A stretch of DNA of 64,000 nucleotides from an uncultured Lachnospira sp. (GTDB lineage Bacteria; Bacillota; Clostridia; Lachnospirales; Lachnospiraceae): assembly GCA_910589305.1 (NCBI GenBank), contig CAJUTV010000013.1:1-64000 (forward strand), read 5' to 3'. A program made the translations under genes and the position numbers. The notes under the pieces were generated by a model. That model was not told where the DNA came from and did not search any database. It worked only from the letters and a program-made list of their open reading frames with translations. Shown in pieces: positions 52,501 through 60,694 of the stretch. The number at the start of each line of letters is the position of its first letter. Positions within the stretch are counted from its first letter, which is position 1.

Positions 52501-54213
52501 TCTTGTATCATATCTTGTTATTGCTTCATTTGCTGTACGGATTCTGGCATTCGTTCTACCACCATAACGAAATACCAATTCTTCAAATGAAAATGAACCA
52601 ATTGTAGCACCTGTACTACCCTTTACAACATCATCAGGATAAATACTATTAATTGTATCAACTGACAACTTATTGTTATATTTTGTATCATCAAGCTGTT
52701 CGCCGCCGAAATCCCATACATCAACCTTGCCGTTTCCAACAAGCTCTGGATTCTCTGTTGCTGCTGGCTTATTAGAAACACTCATGCCGTGCATATAATA
52801 CTCTGCACCGTCTGTTCCGCCCACTTTAAATGTCAACGTTGTAGCAACACCTGTATATGTAAAGGACATCGTTGAAAGTCCATCATTTTTATGACTGATA
52901 ATAGACTTTGTATCTTCTTCAAATTTTCCTTTTTTGCTTGAAGCCTTAATTACACCAGCTTCATCTGCACCATACTCACAAAGATGGAATGTAATAGTTG
53001 CATCGCCTGCTACTTTTACATCAAATGTATCACCTTTTAAGATTGCAAGTCCATGCTGAGTGTCATGTGTATACATAGTACCAGCACTTGTCAGTGTCAA
53101 AAATCCATCTTTTGAAGTAACAGAACCATTTAACTGATTTGCACTGTCATAGCTAGCTGCAAGAACAGAACCATCTGAAAAATTATAATCATAAATGGTA
53201 TCTTTTACAGCACCATTGTCATCTGGTTTTTCTTCTGTGATAACATCTACCTTAATGATTGGAATATACATTGTCGCTTCTATTTTTAATGTCAATGTTG
53301 TTGGTTCTTCCTCTGTATATTCAAATACAGCAGCACTTCCATCATTATGCCAGCATCCTTTTTGTACATCTACGGGCTGTGTATATGTTCCGTCGGCATC
53401 CGTCATTGTTAATGAAATTGGTTGCTGTCCATTGTTATACAAACAATCCCCCACTGTTATCTTACTTGGACCATTAACCTTAATTTCAATATTATTATCT
53501 TTATTGACTTGAATACCATGCTGTGCACCATTTAACTTAAAAGTTCCACCTGCAGCAGCTTTTACTGTAAGACCACCATAAACAAGGTCTTTAGAACCAT
53601 CTGTTTCACTTGTAATAATTGAATTATCACAAAAATTATAAGTCTTGCTTAAAGCTACAACTTCTATACATGGAATATACATTGTTGCTTCTATCTTTAA
53701 TGTCAATGTTGTTGCTTCTTCCTCTGTATAGTTAAATACCATTGCACTCTCATCTTGGTGATAGCAGCCTTTTTTTGCTTCTGCTGGTTGTGTATATGTT
53801 CCGTCTGCATCGGTCATTGTCAATGAAGCAAGTCCACTGTATTGACAATCCCCCACGATTATCTTACTTGGACCATTAACCTTAATCTCAATATTATTGC
53901 CTGCATTAACTTGAATACCATGCTGTGCACCATTTAATTTAAATGTTCCACCTGCAACAGCTTTTACTGTAAGATTACCATAAACTAAATCTTTAGAGCC
54001 GTCTGTCTCACCCGTAATAATTGTATTGTCTCTGAAATCATAAAATGCATCGCCATCTTGTGATACAACAGTACCTTTTTTTCCTACATCTTCTGCTGCA
54101 TAAATCGTTGATGAAAATACATTTGATAATTCAGAGCCAGAAAATACTGTAGTTACAGACAACAATGCCGCTGCAATCGAAGCTGTAACTCTTTTTAATG
54201 CTCTTCTTTTCAT
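49549..54213 (-). CDS. Giant secreted modular pectinesterase with dockerin-like C terminus
   Basis: A 1554-residue exported enzyme that should remove methyl esters from pectin. Signal peptide (MKRRALKRVTASIAAALLSV). Two near-identical modules (about 70-200 and 203-340, numbered from the upstream in-frame ATG at 54249) and a related third (about 353-500) share the GGTFKLNGAQHGIQV pattern and are probably carbohydrate-binding. A further module (about 508-700) and Ig-like segments follow. The family-8 pectinesterase domain (about 1085-1470) has the catalytic Asp residues in GRQDTLYGG and GGTDYIFGG plus GRPWAG. The last 65 residues hold two dockerin/EF-hand-like units (DVNGDGVKNIIDAVVLKKY; DLNDDGKIDVADAVILLKYL). 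No SD is ideal: AAAGGG lies about 14 bases before the ATG at 54213. Confidence 0.9.
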   Translation of the reverse strand: MKRRALKRVTASIAAALLSVTTVFSGSELSNVFSSTIYAAEDVGKKGTVVSQDGDAFYDFRDNTIITGETDGSKDLVYGNLTVKAVAGGTFKLNGAQHGIQVNAGNNIEIKVNGPSKIIVGDCQYSGLASLTMTDADGTYTQPAEAKKGCYHQDESAMVFNYTEEEATTLTLKIEATMYIPCIEVVALSKTYNFCDNSIITSETDGSKDLVYGGLTVKAAAGGTFKLNGAQHGIQVNKDNNIEIKVNGPSKITVGDCLYNNGQQPISLTMTDADGTYTQPVDVQKGCWHNDGSAAVFEYTEEEPTTLTLKIEATMYIPIIKVDVITEEKPDDNGAVKDTIYDYNFSDGSVLAASYDSANQLNGSVTSKDGFLTLTSAGTMYTHDTQHGLAILKGDTFDVKVAGDATITFHLCEYGADEAGVIKASSKKGKFEEDTKSIISHKNDGLSTMSFTYTGVATTLTFKVGGTDGAEYYMHGMSVSNKPAATENPELVGNGKVDVWDFGGEQLDDTKYNNKLSVDTINSIYPDDVVKGSTGATIGSFSFEELVFRYGGRTNARIRTANEAITRYDTRNPITVEGTTLTGYVYSNNASPTAYVGLKAYPNDIITLYMGSNGGASTIYFESPSGKIQSAESAVEGRKLTFYATEYGEYKIYSINEKLVLYRAERTHTQPVVVSGSIDTTAAPSIGAYALNFKCTQTGESVQAEPNNGTYSVYLNENYDYTVSLVNANGFVIESATDLSIPNASGAKTFDIKIKAVDLVTVTGKVTGLSEEALKKVELSFVNTDKIYIPEYQITGDDITINLEKGVEYKIVADGINDYALKNMSTIKADVNGTQNIDFVAKPVYDVKMTFEGLSDAAKASAVVTFSNINEEGYNYTFNTSDAIKLRDGQYSVKVSGVGSEAVIQGITSNVKVNGKAVEKKVSFKPLSNWDFAVYNAGNPGIETIGEDKYYLGLQLSKANVAENKTYLLVNPAGTDQAGNPTEAGSVKVPVKKDDIVTISYCYCAGFSINGEVDVYSNSGSTSLIESTQYIAKEDGFVTLTAKPGKNADDTENKGQTYFTSIVVNPSIPYAEKVTVGADKQFKTINEAIEHVSKMQRTQDQRVQIVIDPGNYEEMLRIKVPNISLVNAAGKQSSIQLTNKGVDIAENVVRITSYYGHGYNYYSMGADSLYSEDVKKANQENGYLSNVNTGSGTTNNSYWNATVVVYANGFEADGIVFENSFNQYISAKEAADTVVCWETGSKGVRSTTVGDVSVQAKSFVERAAAIAILGNKAAFNKCKFIGRQDTLYGGADTKAVFEKCDILGGTDYIFGGMIAVFNRCNLVMNTSEAGTDVAYITATQQAGGRGYLMYECNITSTTPGVDTASATRSKPGYFGRPWAGNTSEAVFYNTTIETTDFPGSEGKSLIVPEGWNNSLGGPSPFMCEYGSKELSGEDNSSKRASWAQVLTEPKLDGGKTDITYEAFLDSETDKWTDELRSKGYLKNQEPVYCDVNGDGVKNIIDAVVLKKYIAQMKGYDIIEENSDLNDDGKIDVADAVILLKYLARVEEYVNKFDK

Positions 54214-54480
54214 TCTAGCACCATAACCCTTTCTGTGTTCTGTAAACATTGATTTACAGTCACGAACTTTTCATAAAGTTTCTAATTTCTACGAATTTTC
54301 CCTCCTCCCAGAAACCTAAACTAAAACATTATTTTTTCACATATCAACCATTTACAAAATTATCACATTCTTTTTTGTAAATCTACCTTAATTTTTAGAT
54401 TTACAACTTGATTACAGATTTTTTTAGATATATAATATTATTTAGTAAAAATGTTCAATAATTGCTTAGGAGAATTGTAT

Positions 54481-55308
54481 ATGTTGTCAAGATTTGAAAT
54501 CAATAAAGATATTAAAAAAAGAGGACAGTCTATGTACTCTCCTCATATTCATTCTTACTGTGAATTATTTTACCTTCTTAAAGGACATTGTGACTTTTTG
54601 CTTGGTGACAGGACATTTTCTTTAATTGAGGGAACCATTGTACTGATACCGCCAAATACTCTGCATAAGACAACCTATGCACATAATGAACTTTGTGAGC
54701 GGATTAATATTGAATTTACATACGACTATGTATCCAATCTTGACAAATGTTTTGGAAATTTATGGATAAATACAAATGCCTTTAGTAATTTCATTTATAT
54801 TACGCCAGAATGTCGGGAATCTATCAATGCACAGCTTGATAACCTTATCAATGAGACTCATATAAAAGATATATTTTCCGATTATCTTATAAAGATATAT
54901 TTTGAATCCATTATATTACAATTAATTAGAATACGAGAAGAACCTTCTGTTTTTACTATTAATAACAATACAATCATTGTTGATAAATCCATCAAAAAAG
55001 CACTTCAATATATTGATAATTATTATTATGAAAATATCACCTTAACACAAATAGCAGATATGTTAGGGCTTAATCCTTCTTATTTTTCTAACAAATTTAA
55101 AACAATTAATGGAATTGGCTTTAAAGAATATTTGAACATGGTAAGAATCCGACATGCTGAACAGCTCCTTATTGAAACAAATTTTGATATCACTAATATA
55201 GCACTTCAATGTGGATTTGAAAGCAGCAACTATTTTGGCGATTCTTTTAAGAAAATTCATCATACTTCGCCAACTCAATTTAGAAAATTAAAAGGAAATG
55301 TAAAATAA
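54481..55308 (+). CDS. AraC-family regulator, likely of the pectinesterase gene
   Basis: A 275-residue regulator: an N-terminal cupin sensor (HIHSYCELFYLLKGHCDFLLG, with IPPNTLHKTTYA) and a C-terminal double HTH (LTQIADMLGLNPSYFSNKFK; DITNIALQCGFESSNYFGDSFKKI...TPTQFRK type). The start at 54481 has AGGAGA 7 bases upstream; the frame extends 10 codons further. It is transcribed divergently from the pectinesterase gene across a gap of about 270 bases, the usual layout for an AraC activator responding to a sugar. Pectin-derived control is inference from position. A strong terminator follows. Confidence 0.9.
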   Translation: MLSRFEINKDIKKRGQSMYSPHIHSYCELFYLLKGHCDFLLGDRTFSLIEGTIVLIPPNTLHKTTYAHNELCERINIEFTYDYVSNLDKCFGNLWINTNAFSNFIYITPECRESINAQLDNLINETHIKDIFSDYLIKIYFESIILQLIRIREEPSVFTINNNTIIVDKSIKKALQYIDNYYYENITLTQIADMLGLNPSYFSNKFKTINGIGFKEYLNMVRIRHAEQLLIETNFDITNIALQCGFESSNYFGDSFKKIHHTSPTQFRKLKGNVK

Positions 55309-55310
55309 TA

Positions 55311-55358
55311 GGCTGTCACAAAATAAATGTTAAATCTTTTTATTTTGGACAGCCTTTT
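55311..55358 (+). terminator. Terminator of the AraC-family gene
   Basis: GGCTGTC-ACAAAATAAA and TTTATTTTG-GACAGCC form a long stem followed by TTTTTAATTTT. Same GGCTGYCACAAA arm as at 41779. Confidence 0.85.
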
Positions 55359-55445
55359 TAATTTTAATTATTCAATAATAATACTAGCTAATTATTAATT
55401 TTTATTATTTAATTTTTATTATTTTAATTCTATTATATCTTAATT

Positions 55446-55712
55446 TTATTCTGTTACATCTTCTGCCTTTTCATACGCTTCAAGAACAATTGCCTGTAAA
55501 CGGTCTCTTGTAGCTGTATTAATTGGGTGAGCAATATCTCTATATTCTCCGTCAGCAGATTTTCTGCTAGGCATAGCGATAAACAATCCTTTTTCACCCT
55601 CAATCACCTTAATGTCATGTACCACAAATTCATCATCAATAGTAACAGAGACTACTGCCCTCATTTTACCTTCTTTATCAATCTTTCTTACACGTACATC
55701 TGTAATATTCAT
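55446..55712 (-). CDS. spoVG: SpoVG-family septation / RNA-binding regulator
   Basis: 88 residues. The N terminus MNITDVRVRKIDKEGKMRAV, then VHDIKVIEGEKGLFIAMPSR and ADGEYRDIAHPI are the conserved SpoVG blocks. SpoVG binds nucleic acid and affects septation and sporulation gene expression in Bacillus (family knowledge). The start is placed at the second ATG (55712) to match the family; an ATG two codons upstream is also possible, and neither has a clear SD. A TATAAT-like box (plus 55733-55738) lies very close upstream. The 55713-56031 gap holds no gene. Confidence 0.92.
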   Translation of the reverse strand: MNITDVRVRKIDKEGKMRAVVSVTIDDEFVVHDIKVIEGEKGLFIAMPSRKSADGEYRDIAHPINTATRDRLQAIVLEAYEKAEDVTE

Positions 55713-56031
55713 AAGCATTGCTACTAAAAATATATTATAAATATATCCTAGATGATTACTGTTTCATTATGTATGCTTTTGAAGATAACTATATCCTTCT
55801 ATTCGCTGTTTTGATAGTTTTACCAAACACATTATACACTCCACAGTCATAACTTCCCGACAAACCATCGGTACATACCTATAAATTCATTATCTGATTA
55901 GATATAGGTTCTCATCTAAGTAGCTTCTCCTTTCTTAATATTCTGATTATTTTAATATTTAACTTTTTTAGATATTTTTGATTATATTGCCCCATATTTA
56001 TCAATATTTTTTGTTATTGAAAGCATCCTTT

Positions 56032-57147
56032 TTAACTGTATATAGGATTATCCTCAACAACAATCATTGGACTATTTTCACCAACATATCTACTATTTGC
56101 TTTTATTGTACTGCCGCTTTCAATAATGCAGTTTTCAATATACGAATTATCCCCTATATATGCATCATTTAAAATAATACAATTTTTTACTATACTGTTA
56201 TTTCCAATATATATCTTCTTAAATAATACTGAGTTTTCAACGGTTCCATTTACAATGCAGCCACTTGAAACAAGGCTATTCTTTACATCAGAACCATGAT
56301 TATATTTTGCAGGTGGCAAATCATCAACTTTTGTATAAATATCTGGATATTCCTTAAAGAAACGATTTCTCACTTCTCTGTCAAGGAAATTCATATTCGT
56401 TTTATAATATGCTTCAACTGTTGAGATATTGCTCCAATATGACTCTAGCTTATACCCATATATTTTCTTGATATTTTTATAGCGCATAAGTATGTCTCTG
56501 ACAAAATCATGACGGTCTTCTTCCGCAGCCTTCTCAATCAACTCGATAAGCAATCTTCTTCTTATGATATAAACACCTGTTGAAACCGTAGACAAATTAG
56601 TCTCTAAAGGCTTTTCATCAATCTCTGTGATGCGTCCTTCCTCTGTCATTGAAACAACACCATATCGATTGATGTCAGAACGGTCTTCCATCTTTTTTAC
56701 AACCATTGTAATATCTGCTTTTTTCTCAATGTGATACTCTAAAACTTTATTGTAATCAAGTTTATATACACCATCACCAGAAGCAATTACCACGTATGGC
56801 TCATGGCTTGTCTTTAAAAAATGTAAGTTCTGATACAATGAATCAGCAGTTCCTCTATACCAATAACTGCTATCGGCTGTTATTGTTGGCGTAAATACAT
56901 ACAATCCGCCTTGTTTTCTACCGAAATCCCACCACTTTGATGAACTTAAATGTTCGTTGAGTGAACGGGCATTATACTGTGTAATAACGGCAACTTTCTG
57001 AATCTTAGAATTTGCCATATTACTCAGTGCAAAATCAATACATCTATAACTACCTGCAACCGGCATAGCTGCTATTGCGCGCTTATTGGTAAGCTCTTTC
57101 ATCAACTTGTTATTACCGCCGGCTAATATAACTCCTATTGCTTTCAT
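56032..57147 (-). CDS. glgD: GlgD, regulatory-type subunit of glucose-1-phosphate adenylyltransferase
   Basis: A 371-residue paralogue of GlgC. The nucleotidyltransferase signature is altered: ILAGGNNKLMKELTNKRAIAAMP instead of GG-x-G-x-R-LxxLTxxxAKPA, so the key Arg and Lys are missing, as expected of a non-catalytic GlgD partner that activates GlgC in Firmicutes. The C-terminal left-handed beta-helix (IVKNCIILNDAYIGDNSYIENCII) is present. Its ATG overlaps the glgC stop by four bases (ATGA), so the two subunits are made together. Confidence 0.94.
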   Translation of the reverse strand: MKAIGVILAGGNNKLMKELTNKRAIAAMPVAGSYRCIDFALSNMANSKIQKVAVITQYNARSLNEHLSSSKWWDFGRKQGGLYVFTPTITADSSYWYRGTADSLYQNLHFLKTSHEPYVVIASGDGVYKLDYNKVLEYHIEKKADITMVVKKMEDRSDINRYGVVSMTEEGRITEIDEKPLETNLSTVSTGVYIIRRRLLIELIEKAAEEDRHDFVRDILMRYKNIKKIYGYKLESYWSNISTVEAYYKTNMNFLDREVRNRFFKEYPDIYTKVDDLPPAKYNHGSDVKNSLVSSGCIVNGTVENSVLFKKIYIGNNSIVKNCIILNDAYIGDNSYIENCIIESGSTIKANSRYVGENSPMIVVEDNPIYS

Positions 57148-58418
57148 ACGTTGTCACCTGCCTTAATTATTACGCCGCCACTTACAAGTGCGCCTTCTGG
57201 ATAATCTTCTAACATTGTTTCACCGGATATCGCTGTATTCTTTCCAATTTTAACATTATCTGGAATAACAGAACATTCACCTATTGTCACAAGACCAGAA
57301 TTATATATCTTTGGTTTGTGCACATTTTCTGCTTCCTCACCAACACCAAGTTCAACATTATTACCAATGACAACCTCCTCAGCAATAATTGACTTATTGA
57401 TAACGGTATTTTTTCCAATTACAGAATCCTGCATAATAATGGAATCTTTTACTACAGCCCCCTCTTCAATTACAACTCCTGAACCAATAACGGAATTATA
57501 AACTTTTCCGTATATCTCACTGCCATCTCCTATAATGCTCTTTTCAATATATGCATCTGCTGCAACATACTGTGGCGGAATGGCATCGGTTTTTGTGTAT
57601 ATCTTCCAGAACTCCTCGTACAAATTGAATACTGGTATAATATCAATAAGCTCCATATTGGCCTCCCAATAAGAACTTAATGTACCTACGTCCTTCCAAT
57701 AGCCATTATACTCATATGCAAAAATCCTCTTATTATTTTCAAAGCAATATGGAATAACATGTTTGCCAAAATCACACTCATTTTGGTCTTTTAATTTTAC
57801 TAATGCTTCCTTAAGAACTTTCCAGCTAAAGATATAAATTCCCATCGATGCAAGATTGCTCTTAGGATTTTCTGGCTTTTCTTCAAACTCTATAATTTTG
57901 TTATCCGAGTCCGTAACAACAATACCAAATCTGCTTGCTTCCTCAATTGGTACAGGCATAGCTGCTATTGTTATATCTGCATTGTTAGCCTTATGATAGT
58001 CTAACATAATCTTATAATCCATTTTGTATATATGGTCTCCTGAAAGAATCAATACATAATCTGGATTATACTGCTCCATGTACTCAAGATTTTGATAAAT
58101 CGCATTTGCTGTACCTGTGTACCACTCACTATTTGCACTCTTCTCATACGGTGGAAGAACTGTTACACCTCCAACATTGCGGTCCAAATCCCAAGGAATA
58201 CCAATTCCTATATGTGTATTAAGTCTCAATGGCTGATACTGTGTAAGCACACCAACCGTATCAATACCTGAATTAATACAATTGCTCAATGGAAAATCAA
58301 TGATGCGATACTTTCCACCAAACGCTACTGCCGGCTTAGCAACCTTAGCAGTCAACACGCCAAGCCTGCTGCCTTGTCCTCCTGCCAATAACATGGCAAT
58401 CATTTCTTTTTTAATCAT
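57144..58418 (-). CDS. glgC: Glucose-1-phosphate adenylyltransferase, catalytic subunit
   Basis: Makes ADP-glucose for glycogen. 424 residues. N-terminal MLLAGGQGSRLGVLTAKVAKPAV has the intact catalytic pattern, YRIIDFPLSNCINSGI the allosteric/substrate region, ILSGDHIYKMDY the sugar-phosphate loop with Asp, and EEKPENPKSN follows. The C-terminal beta-helix runs from about 290. The SD AGAGGTGA is good. It forms an operon with glgD; glycogen synthase and branching enzyme are not in the window. A palindrome sits inside its promoter. Confidence 0.96.
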   Translation of the reverse strand: MIKKEMIAMLLAGGQGSRLGVLTAKVAKPAVAFGGKYRIIDFPLSNCINSGIDTVGVLTQYQPLRLNTHIGIGIPWDLDRNVGGVTVLPPYEKSANSEWYTGTANAIYQNLEYMEQYNPDYVLILSGDHIYKMDYKIMLDYHKANNADITIAAMPVPIEEASRFGIVVTDSDNKIIEFEEKPENPKSNLASMGIYIFSWKVLKEALVKLKDQNECDFGKHVIPYCFENNKRIFAYEYNGYWKDVGTLSSYWEANMELIDIIPVFNLYEEFWKIYTKTDAIPPQYVAADAYIEKSIIGDGSEIYGKVYNSVIGSGVVIEEGAVVKDSIIMQDSVIGKNTVINKSIIAEEVVIGNNVELGVGEEAENVHKPKIYNSGLVTIGECSVIPDNVKIGKNTAISGETMLEDYPEGALVSGGVIIKAGDNV

Positions 58419-58465
58419 GCTCTCACCTCTGATGAATAAATTTTACCTGTCATTAAGATATTATG

Positions 58466-58494
58466 ATTATAACATATTAACAGTGTTAAGTAAA
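58466..58494 (-). promoter_or_regulatory. glgCD promoter with an internal palindrome
   Basis: Minus strand: TTTACT (plus 58489-58494), 17 bases, TATAAT (plus 58466-58471). The spacer contains TTAACA-C-TGTTAA (plus 58477-58489), a perfect 6-bp palindrome around one base, well placed for a repressor. Confidence 0.55.
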
Positions 58495-58925
58495 AGAATT
58501 TTTCATTTTTTTTACTATTTTTTTAACAATATATTTATGCCAAAATAGTTGTGTATTTTAAACATATAAACTTATTTACCAAATGAATAAATTTATAAGA
58601 AAATTACACTATTCTTTTTACAATATGACACGATAAAATTGTTAACTTGTCTTTATATATTTATTTTATCTCTACAACATAAATGCTAAAAATAACAAAA
58701 AAGTTGAATTATTTTGTTTTGAGAGTTACTATATTTATTATACTATGTTTGCATTGTTGACGAATGATTTATCATTTCATTGCAGCATAGAATTTACAAA
58801 AATTTATCAAAATATGATAAACTAAAATATTTAATTTTTTTTAACAGGCTGAACCTTGCAAAAATCCGTACAGAAATGTAGTATTTGTATGAAAATAAAT
58901 TTTTCACACATAAGTTTGTGCTTAC
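58495..58925. other. Divergent intergenic region, glgC to murC
   Basis: No gene. AT-rich. It holds an inverted repeat TTTATCA-N5-TGATAAA (58803-58821) and GCTGAACCT (58848-58856), which can pair over 8 of 9 bases with AGGTTGAGC (58935-58943) just before the murC ribosome site. A frame opening at 58856 runs into murC but has no ribosome site. Confidence 0.4.
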
Positions 58926-58963
58926 TAAACTCGCAGGTTGAGCAAGAATGGAGGATTTTTATG
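58926..58963 (+). repeat. Ribosome-site repeat, murC copy
   Basis: A 38-base block ending in the murC ATG (AAACTC, CAGGTTGAGCAAGAATGGAG, GATTTTTATG). It matches 36 of 38 bases of the block in front of dnaD at 60657-60694. It includes the GGAGG Shine-Dalgarno. Confidence 0.75.
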
Positions 58964-60340
58964 TATCATATTAATTTTAACCATCCCATTCATATTCATT
59001 TTATTGGAATTGGGGGAATCAGTATGAGTGGGCTTGCACATATTCTTTTAGACAGAGGATTTACTGTTTCTGGCTCGGATATGCGTCAATCTGCACTCAC
59101 AAAAGAACTTGAAGACAGTGGTGCTACCGTGTTTTACTCTCATATGCCTTCCAATATTACAAAAGACATTGATACAGTCGTCTACACAGCTGCTATATCA
59201 GACTCAAATCCTGAACTTGTCACCGCAAAAAAACTTAATTTACATATCCTTACAAGAGCACAGCTTTTAGGACAACTTATGACCAACTACTCTACAGCTA
59301 TCAACGTTGCAGGTACACATGGCAAAACGACAACAACTTCTATGATTGCTGAAATTTTGATAAACGCAGACTGTGACCCTACCATTTCTGTGGGTGGTAT
59401 CCTTTCTAGTATCCATGGAAATATCCGTGCAGGAAAATCCGACATTTTTCTTACAGAAGCCTGTGAATATACCAATAGTTTTCTCTCTTTTCACCCTACA
59501 CTCAATGTTATCTTAAATGTCAAAGCCGACCATCTCGACTTTTTTAAAGATATTGACGATATTCGTCATTCTTTTCGACTATTTAATGAGCTTCTTCCTG
59601 ATGATGGAACAATTGTTATCAACACAGATATTGACGACTATACTTATTTTTATGAGGGGCTTAACTGTGATGTTATCACTGTTGGCTCTAATCCAGATAT
59701 AAGCAAATATAGCGCCGCTAACATCAACTATAATTCAACTGGCTGTTGTTCTTACGATTTACTGATTGATAAAATCACTGTAGACCATGTTGAACTTTGC
59801 GTACAAGGACTGCATAATGTATACAATTCTTTAGCGGCTATTGCAGTCGGCATCAAACTTGGAATGAATATAGAACAAATTAAAGATGGGCTGAAACATT
59901 TTACAGGAACAGACCGCCGTTTTCAAATCAAAGGCTCTTTTGACGGCATCACTGTTGTTGACGATTACGCACATCACCCAGACGAAATTACTGCAACATT
60001 AAATGCTGCTTTACATTATCCACATAATAAAATATGGTGTGTATTTCAGCCACATACGTATTCAAGGACAAAAGCTCTCCTTAAGGACTTTGCAAAAGCG
60101 CTCTCTGTCGCTGATGTTGTTGTTCTTACTGATATATATGCTGCAAGAGAACAAAATCATTTTGGAATCAGCTCTACAGATTTGCAAGAAGAAATTAAAA
60201 AATTCAACACAACATGTTATTATATGAGTTCTTTTGAAGAAATAGAAAATTTTTTGAAAAAAAATTGTATCAACGGTGATTTGTTGATAACTATGGGAGC
60301 TGGTGATATTTATAAAGTGGGTGAATCCCTTATAAAATAA
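58961..60340 (+). CDS. murC: UDP-N-acetylmuramate--L-alanine ligase
   Basis: Adds L-alanine to UDP-MurNAc in peptidoglycan synthesis. 459 residues from the ATG at 58961. N-terminal Rossmann part HIHFIGIGGISMSGLAHIL, ATP loop AGTHGKTTTTSMIAEIL, metal and substrate region EACEYTNSFLSFHP, and C-terminal DRRFQIKG and DDYAHHPDEITATL are all in place. The SD GGAGG is strong and part of a 38-base block shared with dnaD. It reads into the DnaA-box region and the dnaD-dnaC operon. Confidence 0.97.
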   Translation: MYHINFNHPIHIHFIGIGGISMSGLAHILLDRGFTVSGSDMRQSALTKELEDSGATVFYSHMPSNITKDIDTVVYTAAISDSNPELVTAKKLNLHILTRAQLLGQLMTNYSTAINVAGTHGKTTTTSMIAEILINADCDPTISVGGILSSIHGNIRAGKSDIFLTEACEYTNSFLSFHPTLNVILNVKADHLDFFKDIDDIRHSFRLFNELLPDDGTIVINTDIDDYTYFYEGLNCDVITVGSNPDISKYSAANINYNSTGCCSYDLLIDKITVDHVELCVQGLHNVYNSLAAIAVGIKLGMNIEQIKDGLKHFTGTDRRFQIKGSFDGITVVDDYAHHPDEITATLNAALHYPHNKIWCVFQPHTYSRTKALLKDFAKALSVADVVVLTDIYAAREQNHFGISSTDLQEEIKKFNTTCYYMSSFEEIENFLKKNCINGDLLITMGAGDIYKVGESLIK

Positions 60341-60375
60341 AATTTTTGATGTCTTATTTCACACAATTATTGATA

Positions 60376-60522
60376 TTATCCACATTATCCACATGCATCT
60401 TTTTAAAAAGCAAACGATGCATGTGGATTATTTTGTGGATAACTATTCTTTTTGAAACCCCACATTTTTCTAATATATTCCAAATTTAAAAAGTCATATC
60501 CACTTTTTCCACATTATCCACA
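60376..60522 (+). promoter_or_regulatory. Cluster of DnaA boxes upstream of dnaD
   Basis: Perfect TTATCCACA boxes at 60376-60384, 60385-60393 (directly adjacent) and 60514-60522, one perfect inverted box at 60434-60442, and an inverted one-mismatch box at 60422-60430. Weaker matches (TATCCACTT, TTTTCCACT) follow up to about 60545. Such density by chance is very unlikely; DnaA binding here could control dnaD-dnaC or titrate DnaA. Confidence 0.85.
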
Positions 60523-60547
60523 AAGTTTTTCACAATTTTCCACTTGT

Positions 60548-60575
60548 TTGACTTATTTCCCCACTATGTTATAAT
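60548..60575 (+). promoter_or_regulatory. Promoter of the dnaD-dnaC operon
   Basis: TTGACT (60548-60553), 16 bases, TATAAT (60570-60575). It lies 26 bases after the last perfect DnaA box. The predicted leader is about 110 bases. Confidence 0.75.
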
Positions 60576-60656
60576 ATGGCTACTTTGAAAGTTCACTTAT
60601 GAAACAGCAATTTTATTGATATAAAAACGGCATAGAAAAAGACATAAAGAAGTTTT

Positions 60657-60694
60657 TAAACTCACAGGTTGAGCAACAATGGAGGATTTTTATG
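60657..60694 (+). repeat. Ribosome-site repeat, dnaD copy
   Basis: A 38-base block ending in the dnaD ATG, differing from the murC copy (58926-58963) at two positions only. Unlike murC, no upstream complement to AGGTTGAGC was seen. Confidence 0.75.

Noticed and set aside
60376..60545. Possible chromosomal origin (oriC)
   Set aside because: DnaA boxes are present, but dnaA, dnaN, rpmH and an obvious unwinding element are absent; oriC in Firmicutes normally lies at dnaA. Treated as a regulatory or titration site.
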